Shown here: positions 59,613-64,000 of the stretch, piece after piece
Layout of the letters: every line of letters starts with the position of its first letter
How positions within the stretch are numbered: the first letter of the stretch is position 1
Source: Acanthochromis polyacanthus
Lineage: Eukaryota; Chordata; Actinopteri; Pomacentridae
DNA length: 64,000 bases
Assembly: GCF_021347895.1 (NCBI RefSeq)
Contig: NC_067113.1
Coordinates: 2,360,467-2,424,466 of the forward strand
Direction: 5' to 3'
Position numbers and translations under genes: made by a program
Notes under the pieces: model-generated
What the model was told of the DNA's origin: nothing
The model's input: only the letters and a program-made list of their open reading frames with translations
Database searches by the model: none

Positions 59613-62600
59613 CTACCATTGATTTCACAAGATATAGGTAACCAAACATATGGCATATGGACAGAACTGCTACAAAAAAAGATGCAGCACATCGTATCAC
59701 CTGTCCTTTACCACATAATATTAATATGGAACAATACTTGTTTGACAGTGCTGACTTCTATCTTTAACATCAGTGTATTTTTGTCACCCTCCAGCAAACA
59801 GTGTAGAAACTGTGGCTGTTTCTATTGTCTAAATTGTCACACTTGCATTGTTCATACAATATCCAAGTGAACACCGACACATGAAAGTGAAGGTCTGCAC
59901 TTTCCCACTATATATTTTTTTCATTATATTACTAGTGTGAAGAGAAGAAAAACCATTATCATCATGTTCTTTTGATGTCATTTTCTCTTTATTGTTCACT
60001 GTATTTGTGCTATTCTCTTCTATAGAACGTCTCTGCTGCAGCAGTGACCCATTTTCTCCAAGTTTCCTCATTTACTGTCCATAATCTGAGTGGAGCTATA
60101 TATCTAAACTAATGCTGACATGTGCCAGGTATAATGAATGACTAAATCTGACTGATGTACAACGTATAGCTCTTAATTCATTATTTGATTGCTCCAAATA
60201 TTAGTCAGAATCTTGAGTAGCCAATGGTGAACTTCATTGTTTTTGACTCTTAATGAAACTGATATGTTGACTGAGAATGCATTGCTATTTATGGAAATGG
60301 CCTGGAGGGGAATCTTCTAAAGGGATACAAACACACACATAGATTGCACGTGCAAAAATTGCACCTAGAGATGGTCCACCAGTGCAGCGCTGTACTGTAA
60401 GAGTTGGCTTTACGGTTAGCTTGAAGCAGTTGCACAAAAGAGGAGTAACAGCTGCAGGTTAGTTAATCATTTTATACTGTTTTACCTTCTATTCTGTCTT
60501 CACAGTATGTGTGCTCTCCACTGTTGTCTTTGTCAAAAGATTTTTAGTAAATATTTGTTTTTGTTTGTTCTCCTGCTGCCTAACCTTTTTCCTGATTTTA
60601 AATCAAGCAATTATTTATTTATTTTTGCAGGTGATCGTTAACTCAGCTGAACTAATTAAAAAAAATGTCTACTACACAATTTACTGGTCTGCTGCAGAAG
60701 TCTATTCAAACCACTGATACGATATGATGATTCATATAATTCTGAATGAAATCCTACAGGGGAAAATAAAATTATAGAAAATTTCAAGATTTTAAAAAGA
60801 AATTTTTTTTGTGGAAGACACTGCACTGACAACCTTTTCATGGATAGTGGACATGACATGTCATTGGGACACAACATACAAATGCAGCCTTGTAGAAAAC
60901 ACAGGCCACACACATTGTCGGAGTGTTTTGCTATCAGAGGCTTATGACTCGCAGGCGTCTAGAGTTGCGCAACCTCAGCAAGTCTGTCAGCTGTTCTGTA
61001 GGCGGCGGACAGTAAGGAAGGAGACTGTAAATGCTACATGGGAACTCATGAAGTGCTGGTAAAATCTTACTGAATTTACACTAAACATCACATTCAGTGT
61101 GTTACAGTTCAGAAAATGTTATCACATGAGTAATGTAAGTGTTAAAATGATCACACTCTAATCTGATCCCGGAATGGCCGTCTACAAAGGGAAATTCACA
61201 ATATTTTCAAATACTACAAAGCATCTCTCCTGATTTATAAAAAGTCCTCACATATTTCACTCTTGGGATTTGTTCACAAGAGCTACTGTACTGCTGGATT
61301 GTGTTAATCTAGAGCTGTGTTTTATGGAGTGTGGGCCAGTTTCATAGATGGAGTGTTAGGTCTAGCAGAATTCCCTGGTGACAGCTGTGTTGCAGTATTT
61401 ATAATTAGTCCTGTGTTGGCAGTAAAAACGGGTTCTGTACAGGCTGAGAAGCTTGTGCAGGAACTAAAAAAATCAAGAATTCCATTTAGTCTTTAACATT
61501 TCTTTAAATTGAAATGGCACATGCAAATAAAAAAGTTTATTTATGGAGTCAATGTGCAACTGATCTGCCTCTAAAACTGTCAAACACAACAGGTTTTCAA
61601 AGGAAATATGTTGCAGGCATTCTGGTTAGAAACGCAGTTTAGAGACAGAGTGCAACCATAATCCAGTCAGTGAAGTTACAGTGAGGATGAAACACAGGTT
61701 AGAGGTTTGGGTTAGCAAGATAAACATCAAGTGACCATGAAAGCTGCTCTGTAACCTGCAGCTGACTCCTTTGAAATGAAGCAGCCTGAGTGAGAGCTCA
61801 AAGCCTCAAAGCCAAGTATGCCTTTCACTAGACAGAAAGCATAGAATAGTACAGTGTTACAATAACTATCAACCCCTCTGGGTTTTTCGAAAAGACAAAA
61901 CATACAGATTAACATCTGTGTAATTTCCCTTTTTTCTGCATTTTCCCAGCTTAAATTTAACGCTCAATTTTAAGTTCAATACATGCACAATAACTTAAGT
62001 GTGCAAAAGTCGCAGTGAGATTTTAGCAACAGTCACAGTGAGAGTTCCTACAGGGCAGTCACATAAAAAAGCTAAAAGGTTGAGTGTTTGGAAAAGAAAA
62101 TTCAGACTTTAACACCTTCAACCCCTTTAGGAAGCTGCTGCTCAGGGCCTCTTTCTGTCTGACTTTACATTTTTCTATTTAATGCTTTACATCTTCCCAT
62201 GTAAACACCACAAAAAACATTGTTAATGGCTTAAATTGTGTATCTTATCATTAAATGTACATACATTACTTCATTTGAATATCTAAAGATGCTGTAGTTC
62301 CTAGCATGAAATTCCAGGTTGATCTGTAAGAACACAAAGGTTTTGATGTACTAAAGAAAATTAATGGTGCAGATAAAACAACAGTCATGCTTAAAAATGT
62401 CTAATTTCATGTATTTGTAGCTTATGAGTCGCTGATTACTTTGACAGCTGCATTTGTATGATAAAGATTTTAGTTTTGGTCACTGACTGACTTATTTCAC
62501 ATGTAAACTAATAGATTTGATTAATGACCACAGTACCTCTTTGGTTCTCAAAAAGTGTTAAAATATACCAGTCAAAGAATGAATAATTACCCTTTGGTGA

Positions 62601-64000
62601 CTTGTTGGAAACTTCACTTGTAAAACTATGTGACGAGGGGCAGCTAAGTTTGTTCATAGAAGCACAATCCAAAAATTCTGAAATCCAATTGAGATGTTCA
62701 TCCTTTATTTCTTGTTTCCTTTTCCTTTGTATGAGACTGGGGTTGACATGAAGATTCTGCTTCATTAGCTCAGGTTTTTTTTTCTGCATGTGTCAATTGC
62801 CATAATGTATAGATTGAGAGATACGCAGGCAGACAGACTGGGTGGTGGAGTCGCAGGCACGGAGCCAGAAGTCAGTCTGTATTGTGTAATGTAAATACAC
62901 ACTTATCTGCACTGCACACAGCTCATTATCGCCCAACATGTCTCACATCTGTCATGTCACCCACTCCTCTTGCTCACACCATCATGCAGACACACACAGA
63001 CACACTCAAACATCCTCCCCACCGACTTCCTAAAGCTAGATGCAGTGTCAGACACATCACGGATGATTGTTAAGCAGCAGGTGTGTGGAAGGATCGACTA
63101 GGTGCGAGAGTATTTTTTTTTTAAAAGCAAGAAAGGAAGCAGCAGAGACATTTAGAGTGACTATCTATGACTAAACAAAATTCCATCTATTTACCACTTA
63201 CAAAGATGTTTTGTTGCAGCTGCAGTGAAACAACCGATGAACTGAATTTCCAAGAAAATGCCACTCAAACATTAACAACAACAACACACAAATCTATTCT
63301 ACTATAATTAAAAGCTTGATAGTGGATTTTAAGCAGGAACTTGACTAAAGCAAACAGCCAGCCAAGGACTAATCCCAACTTGGCAGAAATACAGTGTCTA
63401 TTTAGAGAAATTTGACACTATTGTGGCACTAGTTTCTCTGTGCCAGCACAGTGATAGTTCCCCATTCTTTGAAAATACTATGGTGTAAATTGTAATGTTA
63501 AAGAGCACGATTGTATTTCAGAAGTTGCATGGGATTTGAATGCTGTCAGAACATATAACTGATAAAATCTCACTGCCATTTACAGCTTTATTTTGTAAAC
63601 TGACTTGTATAATGGATTTTGATATCTATTCAAATAGAAGCCACTTTAAAGAGGTTAAAATTGAAGTAGTATGTTAAGTTTGCATGCCTGGTGTCTTTTG
63701 GGGAAGAAATCAGGCAAATCTGTGAGGTGAAACACTGGAGAAAAAAACAAAATAAAATAACAAAACAAAACAGATATTTGATTATGGATATGTGCAATAA
63801 TCAGCTCATTCCAAATCAAAGGGAATAACACAACGTTGTGTGAAGCTTAACATCCTACACTATACCAGTCTGCCTATGTCTTCCTGATATTTAGCAGCAG
63901 CTTCAAGAGGAAGAAATATAAAAAACTTTCAGCTTGCAATCTTGCATTTGTTCGTTTAACGTTACATGTTCTTATATTAAATCAGTGAGTGGAATCATAT
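59613..64000. other. unassigned sequence
   Basis: No recognised transposon, exon, RNA gene or long simple repeat in the last 4.4 kb. Frames of 60-93 codons (for example 60811-61062 and 62508-62789) have no domain and no supporting splice or retroposon context that I can defend. Confidence 0.4.

Overview
The window looks like teleost fish nuclear DNA, either a very large intron or an intergenic block. The reasons are: AT-rich sequence with no long conserved ORFs, many long CA/GT, GA/CT and TA microsatellites, six copies of a tRNA-headed SINE with a (GGAT)n tail, several Tc1-type transposons, hAT- and piggyBac-type MITEs, and a poly(A)-tailed L1-like LINE. I found no host protein-coding exon that I can defend, no rRNA or tRNA gene, and no CRISPR array, operon or prokaryotic feature. 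Almost every open frame here is low-complexity translation, a shadow, or transposon debris.

Layout. 0-12 kb: a SINE fragment, a (TA)43 tract, a decayed Tc1 transposase on the minus strand (2.9-3.7 kb), a SINE, a 554-bp MITE with an 8-bp target duplication (5.3-5.85 kb), and a second decayed Tc1 transposase (11.2-12.15 kb). 12-19 kb: a hAT-type MITE with a perfect 8-bp target duplication (12.64-13.33 kb), a Tc1-type MITE, a LINE 3' fragment flanked by a 29-bp direct repeat, and two SINEs. 20-28 kb: two internally deleted copies of one IS630/Tc1-type transposon in opposite orientations, each carrying a different nested insertion (a 474-bp long-TIR MITE in one, a SINE in the other), then a second Tc1 MITE running into a 103-bp GT tract. 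29-31 kb: a piggyBac-type element split by a SINE. 31-35.7 kb and 53-58 kb: long stretches with no recognised transposon. 35.7-45 kb: the best-preserved SINE, a retroposon-like repeat with internal repeats, two copies of an unassigned ~440-bp repeat, and a nearly intact 1,632-bp Tc1 element inserted into the second of these copies. 46-53 kb: a hAT end next to a compound microsatellite, a 5'-truncated LINE whose reverse transcriptase frame is split by a MITE, and a 1.45-kb hAT-like element. 58-59.6 kb: a piggyBac MITE and a LINE 3' fragment. The rest is unassigned single-copy-looking sequence.

The elements form a relative insertion record rather than a pathway: MITE into LINE, MITE and SINE into IS630-type copies, SINE into piggyBac-type, and Tc1 into the unassigned repeat. 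The most complete mobile gene is the Tc1 transposase at 43.3-44.3 kb. It keeps the D, D and E catalytic residues with DD34E spacing and has one frameshift in an A5 run. Family names come from motif, terminal repeat and target-site recognition by eye. No database search was possible.
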